Shown piece by piece: positions 43,133-51,873 of a stretch of DNA of 64,000 nt. The notes under the pieces are model-generated. The model searched no databases, was not told the origin of the DNA, and was given only the letters and a program-made list of their open reading frames with translations. Within the stretch, counting starts at the first letter, position 1, and each line of letters opens with the position of its first letter. The translations under genes were made by a program, and so were the position numbers. Origin of the DNA: Fictibacillus fluitans (GTDB lineage: Bacteria; Bacillota; Bacilli; Bacillales; Fictibacillaceae); NCBI RefSeq assembly GCF_030418125.1, contig NZ_JAUHTR010000003.1:1-64000 (forward strand), read 5' to 3'.

Positions 43133-43762
43133 GTGTATCCTGAACTTAGGCAATTTAATCAAATGAGCAAGGATTATGAGGAGCGTATTAGCGAGGCACA
43201 TGATCGATGGAAAGTGATTAACAGACAAAAGGAGGCAGCTTCAAGAGAATATGAGCATTTGCTTGGGCAATATGGCCGAAGAAATTCAAAAGTGGATATG
43301 GATGCGCTCCATGAGAGCAAGAATGAGTATCTTCGGCTTATGGCAAAAGAAAGAGACGCCATGGAACATCTCGATGAGCTGAAAGATAGCAAACATGACA
43401 GAATGAAGGAATTTGTTGATACTCTTTTGCAGGCAAGAGACCGGGAAGTGGATGCATCAACAAGGACCATGAAAAAGAAAATTGATGAAATGCAGCGTTT
43501 AAAAGCTGAATATCTGATGATTGTCCAGCAAATTCACCAAATTCACCAATATGTGAACGGAATTGAAGAGTCTACACTCAAAGCATTTCAAACCATGGGA
43601 ACCCGGTATAACCCAAAATCCGATTTTTCCATTTATCCGGCTCTGTCACGGATGGAAATTACACACCGGGAGATTCAGCAGGTTTTCACAAAAGGGGATT
43701 TGCCGGCTGAACTGTCGAAATTTACAGATCCATATACCTCATTTCAACTTCCCAAAAAATAA
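43133..43762 (+). CDS. Coiled-coil protein of unknown function
   Basis: A 209-residue hydrophilic protein with long heptad-like stretches (about residues 10-140) rich in Glu, Lys, Arg and Met, and no signal peptide or membrane helix. I do not recognise a family. GTG 43133 is chosen because AAAGGAG lies 8 nt before it. It stands alone, divergent from the histidine phosphatase gene. Nothing indicates transfer. Confidence 0.7.
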   Translation: MYPELRQFNQMSKDYEERISEAHDRWKVINRQKEAASREYEHLLGQYGRRNSKVDMDALHESKNEYLRLMAKERDAMEHLDELKDSKHDRMKEFVDTLLQARDREVDASTRTMKKKIDEMQRLKAEYLMIVQQIHQIHQYVNGIEESTLKAFQTMGTRYNPKSDFSIYPALSRMEITHREIQQVFTKGDLPAELSKFTDPYTSFQLPKK

Positions 43763-43768
43763 AAAAAG

Positions 43769-43791
43769 GCCATAATCATTTGGATTATGGC
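43769..43791 (-). terminator. Hairpin after the coiled-coil gene
   Basis: GCCATAATC (43769-43777) pairs with GATTATGGC (43783-43791). The long A-run on its left makes it terminator-like only on the minus strand, where no gene is obvious; it may still stop or protect the plus-strand mRNA. The stretch 43792-44096 holds no gene that I can support. Confidence 0.45.
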
Positions 43792-44096
43792 AAAAAGCCG
43801 AACGCATGATGAAGAATTGGGGTGGGGAAGTGCTGTTTTGCCGGTGAGACTTCTGGCCGGCAGAGAGAGTGATATTCTCTACATGATTACAATATGCTCG
43901 TATGCCGGCTGAAGTCTGGACAAGTGCCATGATGAAACAGCCCTTTTTTCTGCTTCGTATTCTGCTTTTCCTTCGACTGATCCTCTCTTGCATACCTTTT
44001 TCCCATTCTTTCAGCCCTTTTACAAGCAGACAGTCCTCTTTTTGGTTTTATTATGGGTCATTAAGCCTAGGAATGCTAAATTTTCAAAAAAATGAT

Positions 44097-44125
44097 TTTC
44101 CAATGTTTAGATTTTTTAGTATAAT
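44097..44125 (+). promoter_or_regulatory. Promoter of the MarR-family gene
   Basis: TTTCCA (44097-44102), a 17-nt spacer and a perfect TATAAT (44120-44125), 35 nt before the start codon. Confidence 0.55.
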
Positions 44126-44159
44126 GTTATTAGATCATAAAGTTGGGGGACTCTATTCA

Positions 44160-44615
44160 ATGAAAATAGAAGGACTAAAGGCATATGTAGAAAAGCTGGA
44201 AGTGGCTCATTATATACTGTCAAAAAGTTTGCATCCGGAAACGACAGGTGAAGGAGATTTGACAAGGACCCAATATATTCTCATGAGAATGCTTTCGATA
44301 AGAGACCGCTGGACGGTTACGGAGCTGGCCGAGATGCTTGAGGTAAAGCCGAGTGCCGTAACGGTGGCGGTGGACAGACTCTATAAAAAAAATTATGTTC
44401 AGCGTTACCGCAGTGAGGCTGACCGCAGGATTGTATACCTAGAATTATCAGAAACCGGCAGCAGCATTTTAAAAGAAGCGGAAGAACGCCGGCTGGTAAG
44501 CATGGAAAATCTTCTGAGCAAACTCTCCAGAGATGACCTTGAAACGCTGGTTACGATATACGACAAATTCGGAAATGATAAAAAACAGCATGAAGCCTTG
44601 ACCTTGGCCCCTTAA
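44160..44615 (+). CDS. MarR-family transcriptional regulator
   Basis: A 151-residue winged-helix regulator. The recognition part is WTVTELAEMLEVKPSAVTVAVDRLYKKNYVQR (residues 51-82) with the wing RYRSEADRRIVYLELSETG. ATG 44160 follows TTGGGGGA. No target gene is obviously linked; the nearest is a small membrane protein. The inducer is unknown. Confidence 0.88.
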   Translation: MKIEGLKAYVEKLEVAHYILSKSLHPETTGEGDLTRTQYILMRMLSIRDRWTVTELAEMLEVKPSAVTVAVDRLYKKNYVQRYRSEADRRIVYLELSETGSSILKEAEERRLVSMENLLSKLSRDDLETLVTIYDKFGNDKKQHEALTLAP

Positions 44616-44619
44616 GGCG

Positions 44620-44646
44620 ACGGGAATTTTTCCCGTTGTTTTTTTT
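44620..44646 (+). terminator. Terminator of the MarR-family gene
   Basis: ACGGGAA (44620-44626) pairs with TTCCCGT (44630-44636), followed by a T-run. Confidence 0.85.
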
Positions 44647-44729
44647 GTGCCCAAAACCCCTTTGTGTAACATACTCCGCCCAAAGTTGAAAATACTAAGG
44701 TTATTCCAGCTTAAGGAGGTAGTGCTGTT

Positions 44730-44912
44730 ATGCTGAGAAGAGAAGGGATGATTCCGACGGTCCTCGGAACCATTGTAAGCTTGGCTTCTTTTTCGTTTGG
44801 AGCATCCACCCGAAAGTATTCCGGCCTTTCAAAGGTTCTGCTTGGTTTCGGATTGGCGCACATTGTGCTTGGAGTCATTGATTTATTTGAACATGATCGG
44901 GACGAATGGTAA
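44730..44912 (+). CDS. Small membrane protein, 60 residues
   Basis: ATG 44730 lies behind AAGGAGGTAG. The product has two hydrophobic segments (MIPTVLGTIVSLASFSFGA and KVLLGFGLAHIVLGVIDLF) and an acidic tail. No function recognised. A terminator overlaps the stop codon, so it is probably a one-gene transcript. Confidence 0.75.
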   Translation: MLRREGMIPTVLGTIVSLASFSFGASTRKYSGLSKVLLGFGLAHIVLGVIDLFEHDRDEW

Positions 44913-44937
44913 GAAGGAGAGCTCTTTCTCCTTCTTT
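44911..44937 (+). terminator. Terminator of the 60-residue gene
   Basis: AAGAAGGAGA (44911-44920) pairs with TCTCCTTCTT (44927-44936); the T-run is short. Confidence 0.65.
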
Positions 44938-45002
44938 CTGTTTAAAGAGGTGTGATATAGGGAAATTTTCATATAAATTTATTAGCAGTAGGAGAATGTA
45001 CC

Positions 45003-46505
45003 ATGAAACGGATTATTGAATTTATCTTTGTACTCATAATGATCGCCGCGCTATATGTTATCGTTTTTTCCGACTTCGGACTATATTGGAAATGGGGCCT
45101 GGCTGCGTTGTATGCTTCCATTCTTCTTGTTACGATATATTCCTTGATTTTAGAAAACAGGACTGCTCAGCATACTCTGGTATGGATCTATGCCCTCGTT
45201 TTTTTGCCACTTTTAGGCTATATCTTTTATTTATATTCAGGCCAGCTTTACTTAAAAGGACATCTTTTCAGGACAAAGCGGAAACATGACAGGGAAGAAC
45301 TTCAGCTGTTGGCAAAGAGGGAGCAAAAACCCGACTTCTCTGATTTTAATGATCATCAAGCATGTTTTTCCCGTTTCTCCCACAATGTCACAATGACCTT
45401 TCAGAATACTGCGACCCAAACCAAAATTCTGAAAAATGGAGATGAAACATTTCCTGAAATCAAAAAACGTCTTTCAGAAGCTAAGCGCTACATACATATT
45501 GAATATTACATTTTCAGATCCGACCGCCTTGGAAAGGAAATCATTGATATTCTGATTGAAAAAGCACAAGAAGGCGTAGAGGTCCGTTTTCTGTATGATG
45601 CGGTTGGAAGCTTGTCACTATCGTCTGCTGAAGTGGACAGAATGAAGAAAGCTGGCATTCATGTGTATTCCTTTCTTCCGATAAAATACGGATTTTTCAA
45701 CCAAAAATTCAATTTTCGAAATCACCGTAAAATCATCGTGATTGACGGTGCAGTCGGCTTTGTTGGAGGCTTGAATGTAGGAATCGAGTATTTGGGCGAA
45801 GATGAGAGGCTCGGCTTCTGGAGGGATACCCATATGGTAATGGAAGGGGAAGCGGTGCAAACCCTGCATGCCGTATTTCTGCTTGACTGGGATTATGTGA
45901 GTAATGAGTACCTGCTCGAAACGGAAGAATATCTAACACCGGTACCTGTGAAGGGGGACGGTGCTGTTCAGGTAGTACCAAGCGGCCCGGATACTCAGGA
46001 AGGCATTATGAGCGATTTGTACTATTCAATGATCTCCTGTGCTACCAAATCAATATGGATTGCCACCCCTTATTTTGTGCCGACAGAATCAATCCGTACT
46101 GCGCTCAGGATTGCCTCAAGAAAAGGGGTTCAGGTCAAAATTATGGTACCCGAGATCAATGATGGATTTCTCACCCAATACGCAACCCGGTCGTACTTTC
46201 CGGAATTGCTGCGCAGCGGAATTGAAATTTACTCTTATAAAAAAGGGTTTCTGCATCAAAAGGTGATCATAGTGGATGGAGATCTGGCTTCAATCGGAAC
46301 GGCAAACATGGACATGAGAAGTTTTCACCTTAATTTTGAAGTCAATGTGTTCCTCACCGGAGCCTCGTCCATCAAGGATCTTGTGGATCATTACGAAGAA
46401 GATATCAAAGAAAGTGAAAAAGTCAGGCCGGTCGGATTTTATAAAAGAAGCGTTTGGGAAAGGACAAAGGAATCCACCGCCAGACTGTTTTCAGGAGTTC
46501 TTTAA
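45003..46505 (+). CDS. cls: Cardiolipin synthase
   Basis: A 500-residue phospholipase-D-family enzyme that joins two phosphatidylglycerol molecules. Two N-terminal membrane helices are followed by two HKD motifs: HRKIIVIDGAVGFVGGLN near residue 240 and HQKVIIVDGDLASIGTAN near 418. Length and layout are standard for Cls. ATG 45003 follows AGTAGGAGAATGTACC. Acts in the cytoplasmic membrane. Confidence 0.93.
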   Translation: MKRIIEFIFVLIMIAALYVIVFSDFGLYWKWGLAALYASILLVTIYSLILENRTAQHTLVWIYALVFLPLLGYIFYLYSGQLYLKGHLFRTKRKHDREELQLLAKREQKPDFSDFNDHQACFSRFSHNVTMTFQNTATQTKILKNGDETFPEIKKRLSEAKRYIHIEYYIFRSDRLGKEIIDILIEKAQEGVEVRFLYDAVGSLSLSSAEVDRMKKAGIHVYSFLPIKYGFFNQKFNFRNHRKIIVIDGAVGFVGGLNVGIEYLGEDERLGFWRDTHMVMEGEAVQTLHAVFLLDWDYVSNEYLLETEEYLTPVPVKGDGAVQVVPSGPDTQEGIMSDLYYSMISCATKSIWIATPYFVPTESIRTALRIASRKGVQVKIMVPEINDGFLTQYATRSYFPELLRSGIEIYSYKKGFLHQKVIIVDGDLASIGTANMDMRSFHLNFEVNVFLTGASSIKDLVDHYEEDIKESEKVRPVGFYKRSVWERTKESTARLFSGVL

Positions 46506-46592
46506 AAGAAACAGCTTAAGATCTCTAATACTGTACTATCCTTGTCCCTATATGAATAACCTTTATCATGCTGAGTGATAAGAGGTGATCGT

Positions 46593-47375
46593 TTGGACTG
46601 GCTTGAAGCAGTGGTGTTGGGGATCATACAAGGGTTAACTGAATTTTTGCCGATCAGTTCCACCGGCCATTTGCTGCTGGGAAGGCATTTTTTCCGGCTG
46701 GATGAAGCTGGCTTGTTTCTGGACAGCATGCTTCATATCGGAACACTGATTGCGGTAATGACAATTTATTGGAAAGAAATAAAAGAGTTGATTCGCCGGC
46801 CATTCAGCAGGCTGTCCCTGCTCTTGGCTGCGGGAACCGTACCCACTGTCATCATCGGCCTTTCATTTAAGGATTACTTTGAGGAGATTTCAAGAACCGG
46901 GATTACGGTAGGATGGGAGTTCCTTGCCACAGGCTGTATTCTTTGGCTAGCGGATTCCATGAAATCAAGGGGATATAAGCAACTGGAAGATATCTCACTA
47001 ATGGATGCTGTATTGATAGGCAGTTTTCAGGGAGCTGCAATCCTGCCTGCGGTTTCAAGGTCTGGACTGACCATCGCAGCTGCGCTTTTCAGGAAAATTG
47101 ACAGGGGAACAGCCGCCTATTTTTCGTTTTTGTTGTCCATTCCGGCTATTGCAGGGGGGTGCCTTCTGCAACTAAAGGATGTGCTCGGAGGCCAGGCGGA
47201 AAAGCTATCCTTTTTTTCTTTGTTTCTCGGTACGGCGATGTCCGCGGTTTTTGGATATTTCGCGGTGAAGTGGATGATTGCCCTGGTAAAAAAGGGTTCA
47301 TTAAAAGGTTTTGCCATTTATGTGTGGCTGCTTGGAATCTCAATCATCTGCATGCAGGCGGCTGGTCTTTTTTAA
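46593..47375 (+). CDS. uppP: Undecaprenyl-diphosphate phosphatase
   Basis: A 260-residue integral membrane enzyme (BacA/UppP) that recycles the cell-wall lipid carrier by removing a phosphate. Signature motifs are EFLPISSTGHLLLG near residue 17 and PAVSRSGLTIAAAL near 150, with the catalytic Glu, Ser, His and Arg. TTG 46593 with AGAGGTGA upstream gives the usual start MDWLEA; a further upstream in-frame start lacks a ribosome site. Loss of this enzyme gives bacitracin sensitivity in relatives. Confidence 0.93.
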   Translation: MDWLEAVVLGIIQGLTEFLPISSTGHLLLGRHFFRLDEAGLFLDSMLHIGTLIAVMTIYWKEIKELIRRPFSRLSLLLAAGTVPTVIIGLSFKDYFEEISRTGITVGWEFLATGCILWLADSMKSRGYKQLEDISLMDAVLIGSFQGAAILPAVSRSGLTIAAALFRKIDRGTAAYFSFLLSIPAIAGGCLLQLKDVLGGQAEKLSFFSLFLGTAMSAVFGYFAVKWMIALVKKGSLKGFAIYVWLLGISIICMQAAGLF

Positions 47376-47450
47376 CCTAAGGAAGAAAGGATTGACTTTT
47401 CATTCCTGCAGGATTACATTATAACTATTCAAAACCGCATAGCCTTTTTG

Positions 47451-47572
47451 ATCGCTTAATTTTAAGATTTTTAGAACTTAAAAGCGGGGGAACCAATTGT
47501 TTGGGGTGAATCTTTTTACAAAAGAGGGGATACTTCCGATTCCTAATCCGTCAGCTAACCTCGTAAGCGTTA
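47451..47572 (+). ncRNA. c-di-AMP riboswitch (ydaO/yuaA leader) of ktrAB
   Basis: The stretch has the conserved ydaO elements in order: ATCGCTTAAT, GCGGGGGAACC, GGGGTGAATC, CCGATTCCTAATCCG, TCAGCTAACCTCGTAAGCG. The closing stem pairs CGCTTA (47453-47458) with TAAGCG (47564-47569). This class binds cyclic di-AMP and shuts off potassium uptake genes; yuaA is ktrA in B. subtilis, which fits the next two genes exactly. Confidence 0.92.
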
Positions 47573-47618
47573 AATTGGAAGAAAGGGACAGTTTGGATAG
47601 TAGCTGACCATTTTTTTT
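47550..47618 (+). terminator. Riboswitch expression-platform terminator
   Basis: GTCAGCTA (47550-47557), inside the aptamer 3' part, can pair with TAGCTGAC (47601-47608), followed by eight T (47611-47618). A second short hairpin GACCATT/AATGGTC overlaps the T-run. This is the likely off-switch in front of ktrA. Confidence 0.7.
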
Positions 47619-47675
47619 AATGGTCTTTTTTATTTGCCAACGAACGTGATAGTTTACCTACAAGGAGAGAAAACA

Positions 47676-48332
47676 ATGAACAAGCAGTTTGCGGTCATTG
47701 GGTTGGGCCGTTTTGGCGGAAGCATATGCAGAGAATTTGCAAAAATGGGATATGAAGTCATGGCGGTGGATAAAGATATTGAACGGGTTAACGAGTTTGC
47801 CAATATTGCCACCCAGGCGGTTCAGGCCAACTCTACAGATGAAAAAGCATTAAAGGCACTGGGCATTCGAAATTTCAACCATGTCATCGTATCAATCGGT
47901 GAAGATATTCAATCCAGTATCATGACAACCCTTCTCTTGAAAGAAGCTGGTGTTAAAAAGGTATGGGTTAAAGCAACCAATGATTATCATCATAAAGTTC
48001 TTGATAAGCTTGGGGCTGACCGGATTATACATCCGGAAAGGGATATGGCCCTCCGCGTGGCGCAGCTGATCACCTCCGAAAAGATTATTGATTTTATCGA
48101 GCTGTCTAATGAGCATAGCATTATCGAAGTAGGGGTAACAGACAAGCTTTCAGGCAAAACGTTAACAGAGCTCGATATTCGCGCGAAGTATGGCTGCAAT
48201 ATCGTGGCCATAAAAAAAGGAAATGATATACTTGTTTCCCCGATTGCCAATGTTGTGCTGAGACAAGGGGATATGCTTGTGGTAATTGGCCAAAATAAGG
48301 ATCTTAATACATTTGAGAATGAAGGAGTGTAA
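47676..48332 (+). CDS. ktrA: Potassium uptake regulatory subunit KtrA
   Basis: A 218-residue cytoplasmic RCK protein that gates KtrB. The Rossmann nucleotide motif is VIGLGRFGGSICREF with the acidic end VDKDIERV; the C-terminal RCK-C domain (GVTDKLSGKTLTELDIRAKYG) is a known c-di-AMP site in this family. ATG 47676 follows AAGGAGAG. Riboswitch control and the order ktrA-ktrB identify it as KtrA rather than KtrC. Confidence 0.9.
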   Translation: MNKQFAVIGLGRFGGSICREFAKMGYEVMAVDKDIERVNEFANIATQAVQANSTDEKALKALGIRNFNHVIVSIGEDIQSSIMTTLLLKEAGVKKVWVKATNDYHHKVLDKLGADRIIHPERDMALRVAQLITSEKIIDFIELSNEHSIIEVGVTDKLSGKTLTELDIRAKYGCNIVAIKKGNDILVSPIANVVLRQGDMLVVIGQNKDLNTFENEGV

Positions 48333-48338
48333 CATCCA

Positions 48339-49688
48339 GTGGCTCTGAAGGTTGAAAAGCGGAGAACTTTTCTGTATGAACCGATCAGGCTCAATCCTCC
48401 CCAAATTCTTGCCCTTCTTTTTCTGGTGCTTGTGGTGGCCGGAGCTTTGCTGCTTAAGCTTCCCATAGCATCTGAAAAAGGGGTCAGCTGGATTGATGCA
48501 TTCTTTACCGCGGTATCTGCAGCTACAGTAACAGGCCTAGTGACGGTTGATCCCGGCTCTACCTTTACCTTATTTGGGGAGATTGTCATTCTCTTTCTGA
48601 TTCAGGTGGGGGGACTGGGGATCATGTCCTTTGCCCTCCTCGTTGTCATTATGCTTGGAAAACGAATAGGGATTAAACAGCGGCTCATCATGCAGGAAGC
48701 TTTGAACCAGCCATCGATCGGCGGAGTGATCCGTTTGGTCAGAAACCTTCTCATCTTTTCCCTGTCGATTGAAGCCATTGCTGTGGTTCTCCTTTCCTTT
48801 CGCTGGGTGCCTGATCTTGGCTGGGGAAAAGGGATCTACTACAGTATCTTCCACACCATAGCCGCTTATAATAATGCTGGCTTTGGCCTTTGGCCTGATA
48901 ATCTCGTAAGGTATGTGGGTGATCCTACGGTCAATCTTGTCATCACCTTGTTGATTATTACTGGAGGAATTGGTTTTACCGTACTGGTGGATCTTTGGTA
49001 CAGCAAAAAGTGGAAAGAACTTTCGCTGCACTCGCGAATCATGATCGCGAGCACGCTGATTGTTAATATCGTTTCCATTCTTGTGTTTTATACGTTTGAA
49101 TACAATAACCCACTCACACTTGGACCATTGTCCTGGGGAGAAAAGATGTGGGCTGCCTATTTTCAGGGAATCTCGCCCCGGACTGCAGGTTTCAATACAA
49201 TTGATATTGGGGGAATGAGACAGGATTCTCTTCTCTTTATGATCATGCTCATGTTTATTGGGGCAGGAAGTGCTTCGACAGGCGGCGGAATTAAGCTGAC
49301 GACGTTTATTGTGATTATTTTTGCTGTAATTACGTTTTTGCGGGGGAAAAATGAAGTTACTGTCTTGAAACGGACGATAAGATCAGGAATTATCCTCCGG
49401 GCACTTGCTATTGCCACCATCAGCATGCTGCTGGTGTTTACGGGTGTTATGTTTTTGGCTATGACAGAAAAAGCCCCTTTTTTAACGATTTTGTTTGAGG
49501 TGGTATCGGCATTTGGTACAGTGGGGCTTACCATGGGACTAACCTTTAAATTGACGCTTTTTGGAAAGATAATTATTATTTGCGTGATGTTTCTGGGGAA
49601 AATTGGACCTCTAACGCTCGCGTTTTCGATTGCCAGACCCGATAAGTCAAATATCCGGTATCCGGATGGAGAGCTGTTTACAGGATAA
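48339..49688 (+). CDS. ktrB: Potassium-transporting subunit KtrB
   Basis: A 449-residue membrane subunit of the Na+-dependent K+ uptake system. Four pore repeats with selectivity-filter glycines are visible (AATVTGLVTVDPG, AYNNAGFGLW, PRTAGFNTIDI, FGTVGLTMGLT) and the intramembrane loop GAGSASTGGGIKLTTF. GTG 48339 follows GAAGGAG. It is translationally close to ktrA (6 bp). Confidence 0.92.
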   Translation: MALKVEKRRTFLYEPIRLNPPQILALLFLVLVVAGALLLKLPIASEKGVSWIDAFFTAVSAATVTGLVTVDPGSTFTLFGEIVILFLIQVGGLGIMSFALLVVIMLGKRIGIKQRLIMQEALNQPSIGGVIRLVRNLLIFSLSIEAIAVVLLSFRWVPDLGWGKGIYYSIFHTIAAYNNAGFGLWPDNLVRYVGDPTVNLVITLLIITGGIGFTVLVDLWYSKKWKELSLHSRIMIASTLIVNIVSILVFYTFEYNNPLTLGPLSWGEKMWAAYFQGISPRTAGFNTIDIGGMRQDSLLFMIMLMFIGAGSASTGGGIKLTTFIVIIFAVITFLRGKNEVTVLKRTIRSGIILRALAIATISMLLVFTGVMFLAMTEKAPFLTILFEVVSAFGTVGLTMGLTFKLTLFGKIIIICVMFLGKIGPLTLAFSIARPDKSNIRYPDGELFTG

Positions 49689-49723
49689 AAAACGTGTGCG
49701 GAATATATCCGCACACGTTTTTT
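49687..49723. terminator. Bidirectional terminator between ktrB and the APC permease
   Basis: A perfect 16-bp stem (49687-49702 with 49708-49723) with A/T-runs on both sides serves both convergent genes. Confidence 0.92.
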
Positions 49724-51105
49724 TATTTATTCAGATGACTTCTTTGGCGGGCATAAAGGAAATAGATGACTAGTCCTGCAGATATCCAAACGGCAAAAGA
49801 AATCCATGTGAGGGGCGGCAGGCTGAGCATCAAATATACACAGAAGATAACTGTCAGAACTGGCAGTACTGGAACAAACGGTGCTTTAAACGATCGTTTA
49901 AGATCGGGATGGGTTTTTCTTAGCACCAGGACAGCAACAGCAATGAGGGAAAAAGCGGACAACGTCCCTATGTTGACGAGGTGGGCAAGGGTTGTCAAAT
50001 CGATAAACCCGGCAATCCCTGCAGCTACAAATCCGGTGAGCCATGTGTTTTTAAACGGTGTTTTAAACCTTTCATGGACTTTTGACAGAACAGGCGGCAG
50101 CAAACCGTCACGGCTCATGGCATAAGAAATGCGGACCTGTGCAAAAAGCATGACGAGAAGCACGGTGGTGATTCCCGTAATGGCACCAACCGATACAAGA
50201 CCTGCAATGGAATCCTGTCCCACATAATGAAGAGCATAAGAAACCGGGTCGGCCACATTCAGCTTGGCGAACGGCACCATTCCCGTTAAGACGAGTGACA
50301 CAATAATATAAAGTGCTGTACAGACCGCAAGCGACCAGATGATCCCCAGCGGCAGATCCCGCTGCGGGCGCTTGACCTCTTCGGCAGCGGTCGCAACCGC
50401 ATCAAATCCAATATAAGCAAAGAATACAGTAGCCGCACCAGCTACGATGCCTTGAAATCCAAACGGCATAAATGGTGTCCAGTTATCGGGTTTTACATAG
50501 CCGACTCCTGCCACGATAAACAGGATAATGACGGCAAGCTTGATGAAAACCATAATGTTATTTACACGGGCGCTTTCGCGAATGCCCCTGCTTAATAAGG
50601 TTGTAATGATCAAGATAATTATAACTGCCGGGAGATTAATCATACCGCCTTTTCCTGTACCGGGAGCGGATGCCAGTGCTGCCGGCAAGTGCAGGCCGAA
50701 TCCTGCGATCAGTGACTGGAAGTAGGCGGACCACCCGGTGGCAACCGCAGATGTCGCCAGCAGGTATTCAAGCATAAGATCCCAGCCGATTAAAAAGGCA
50801 AACATCTCTCCAAGTGTTGCATAGGTGTAGGTGTAAACACTGCCGGCAATAGGGACGGTTGAGGCGAATTCCGCATAACAGAAAGCAGCAAACGCACAGG
50901 CGAGTCCGGAAATAATGAACGAAAGAATCAGAGCCGGGCCGGCATGTTCAGCAGCAACCACTCCTGTCAGGACAAATATTCCGGTTCCGATAATAGCCCC
51001 AATACCAAGCAAGGTAAGATCAAAAGCCCCGAGAGAACGGTTAAGTCCTTTCTGCTGACTTTGTGCCAGCATTTCTGAGATGGATTTTTTTCGAAGTAGA
51101 TTCAT
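49723..51105 (-). CDS. APC-family amino-acid permease (YfnA-like)
   Basis: A 460-residue transporter with about 12-13 membrane helices and the APC motif FDLTLLGIGAIIGTGIFVLTG in helix 1 and FFAYIGFDAVATAAEEVKRPQRDLPLGI in the helix 6-loop region. It resembles the cationic-amino-acid/YfnA group. The start at 51105 is set by GGAGG 5 nt before it. The operon hutPHUIG to its right lacks a hutM permease gene, so histidine uptake is a possible role, but only by position. Confidence 0.88.
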   Translation of the reverse strand: MNLLRKKSISEMLAQSQQKGLNRSLGAFDLTLLGIGAIIGTGIFVLTGVVAAEHAGPALILSFIISGLACAFAAFCYAEFASTVPIAGSVYTYTYATLGEMFAFLIGWDLMLEYLLATSAVATGWSAYFQSLIAGFGLHLPAALASAPGTGKGGMINLPAVIIILIITTLLSRGIRESARVNNIMVFIKLAVIILFIVAGVGYVKPDNWTPFMPFGFQGIVAGAATVFFAYIGFDAVATAAEEVKRPQRDLPLGIIWSLAVCTALYIIVSLVLTGMVPFAKLNVADPVSYALHYVGQDSIAGLVSVGAITGITTVLLVMLFAQVRISYAMSRDGLLPPVLSKVHERFKTPFKNTWLTGFVAAGIAGFIDLTTLAHLVNIGTLSAFSLIAVAVLVLRKTHPDLKRSFKAPFVPVLPVLTVIFCVYLMLSLPPLTWISFAVWISAGLVIYFLYARQRSHLNK

Positions 51106-51166
51106 AGATGCCTCCATTCATAAAAAATTAGAAAATATTAATAATTTATATTTTCAAACTATTTGC

Positions 51167-51195
51167 AGTATATTGACGAACCGGTTGCTTGTCAA
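51167..51195 (-). promoter_or_regulatory. SigA promoter of the APC permease gene
   Basis: On the minus strand TTGACA (51195-51190), a 17-nt spacer and TATACT (51172-51167) form a near-consensus promoter about 60 nt before the start codon. Confidence 0.8.
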
Positions 51196-51230
51196 CAATT
51201 TACCTGGTGAGAAAATTTACCATCAAAAGG

Positions 51231-51698
51231 TTAACTGCTGAGAAGCTGTGAAAGCAGGTCGCTGTACTTCTTCTTTTCATCCTTTGTGCTGACTGTTCCG
51301 TACTTCATCAAGGTTTCCCGAATCATTTCCCCCTGTTTTTTTTCGCTCCAGCTTACATAAGCCTGATACCCGGGAGCCTGCAGATAGCAATTGAGCATGT
51401 TGTGATCAGGTCCGAAAAAGAAAGCCAGATGATCAATAAACATCCGGATCCTGTTTAAATTGATGGGTACAATGTGTGTGTCAAGATGGTATTTATATGG
51501 ATTAGTCTCATCCCGCTGAAAAGAAATGCCGTAGCATTCGTCCTCAAGCAGCAGACCCGGTGTCGTTGGAAGTATCAGAAAAGGTGTATCCTGCTCGTCA
51601 TACCCGATGAAAAAATCAGTGCTGTTTTCATTTTTTACAGGGTGCCGCTTCATGGTGGCCAGTACGATCTCCTTTTGAACGTTTATCAACACTACCAC
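51231..51698 (-). CDS. Hypothetical protein, 155 residues
   Basis: A soluble acidic protein without signal peptide or clear motif; I do not recognise a family. It contains FFIGYDEQDTPFLILPTTPG, NPYKYHLDTHIVPINLNRIRMF and a charged C-terminus ending DLLSQLLSS. The start is uncertain: GTG 51698 follows AAAGAGAG, while ATG (MKRHPVKN) at 51653 has AAGGAG further upstream. It runs in the direction of the APC permease but is separated by that gene's own promoter, and is divergent from hutP. Confidence 0.6.
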   Translation of the reverse strand: MVVLINVQKEIVLATMKRHPVKNENSTDFFIGYDEQDTPFLILPTTPGLLLEDECYGISFQRDETNPYKYHLDTHIVPINLNRIRMFIDHLAFFFGPDHNMLNCYLQAPGYQAYVSWSEKKQGEMIRETLMKYGTVSTKDEKKKYSDLLSQLLSS

Positions 51699-51798
51699 TC
51701 TCTTTCATGAATTATTTACCTACAGCTTGTCCGCTAGATTGCTAGTTTATACATTGGATTGTGCTGCTTTGCTAAAGTGATAAGTTGTTGAAAGGGAA

Positions 51799-51827
51799 TT
51801 GACGAACAATTCGGAAACGAATACACT
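51799..51827 (+). promoter_or_regulatory. SigA promoter of the hut operon
   Basis: TTGACG (51799-51804), a 17-nt spacer and TACACT (51822-51827), about 45 nt before hutP. A small hairpin CTGAG/CTCAG (51826-51842) lies at the expected transcript start. Confidence 0.75.
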
Positions 51828-51873
51828 GAGGTTAGTACTCAGCTATTAGTGGAAGAGCGAAAGAAGTGGTAGG

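Noticed and set aside
43763-44159. Possible N-terminal extension of the MarR gene or a small gene in the gap.
   Set aside because: A good promoter (44097-44125) and ribosome site lie just before ATG 44160, and the upstream frame has neither.
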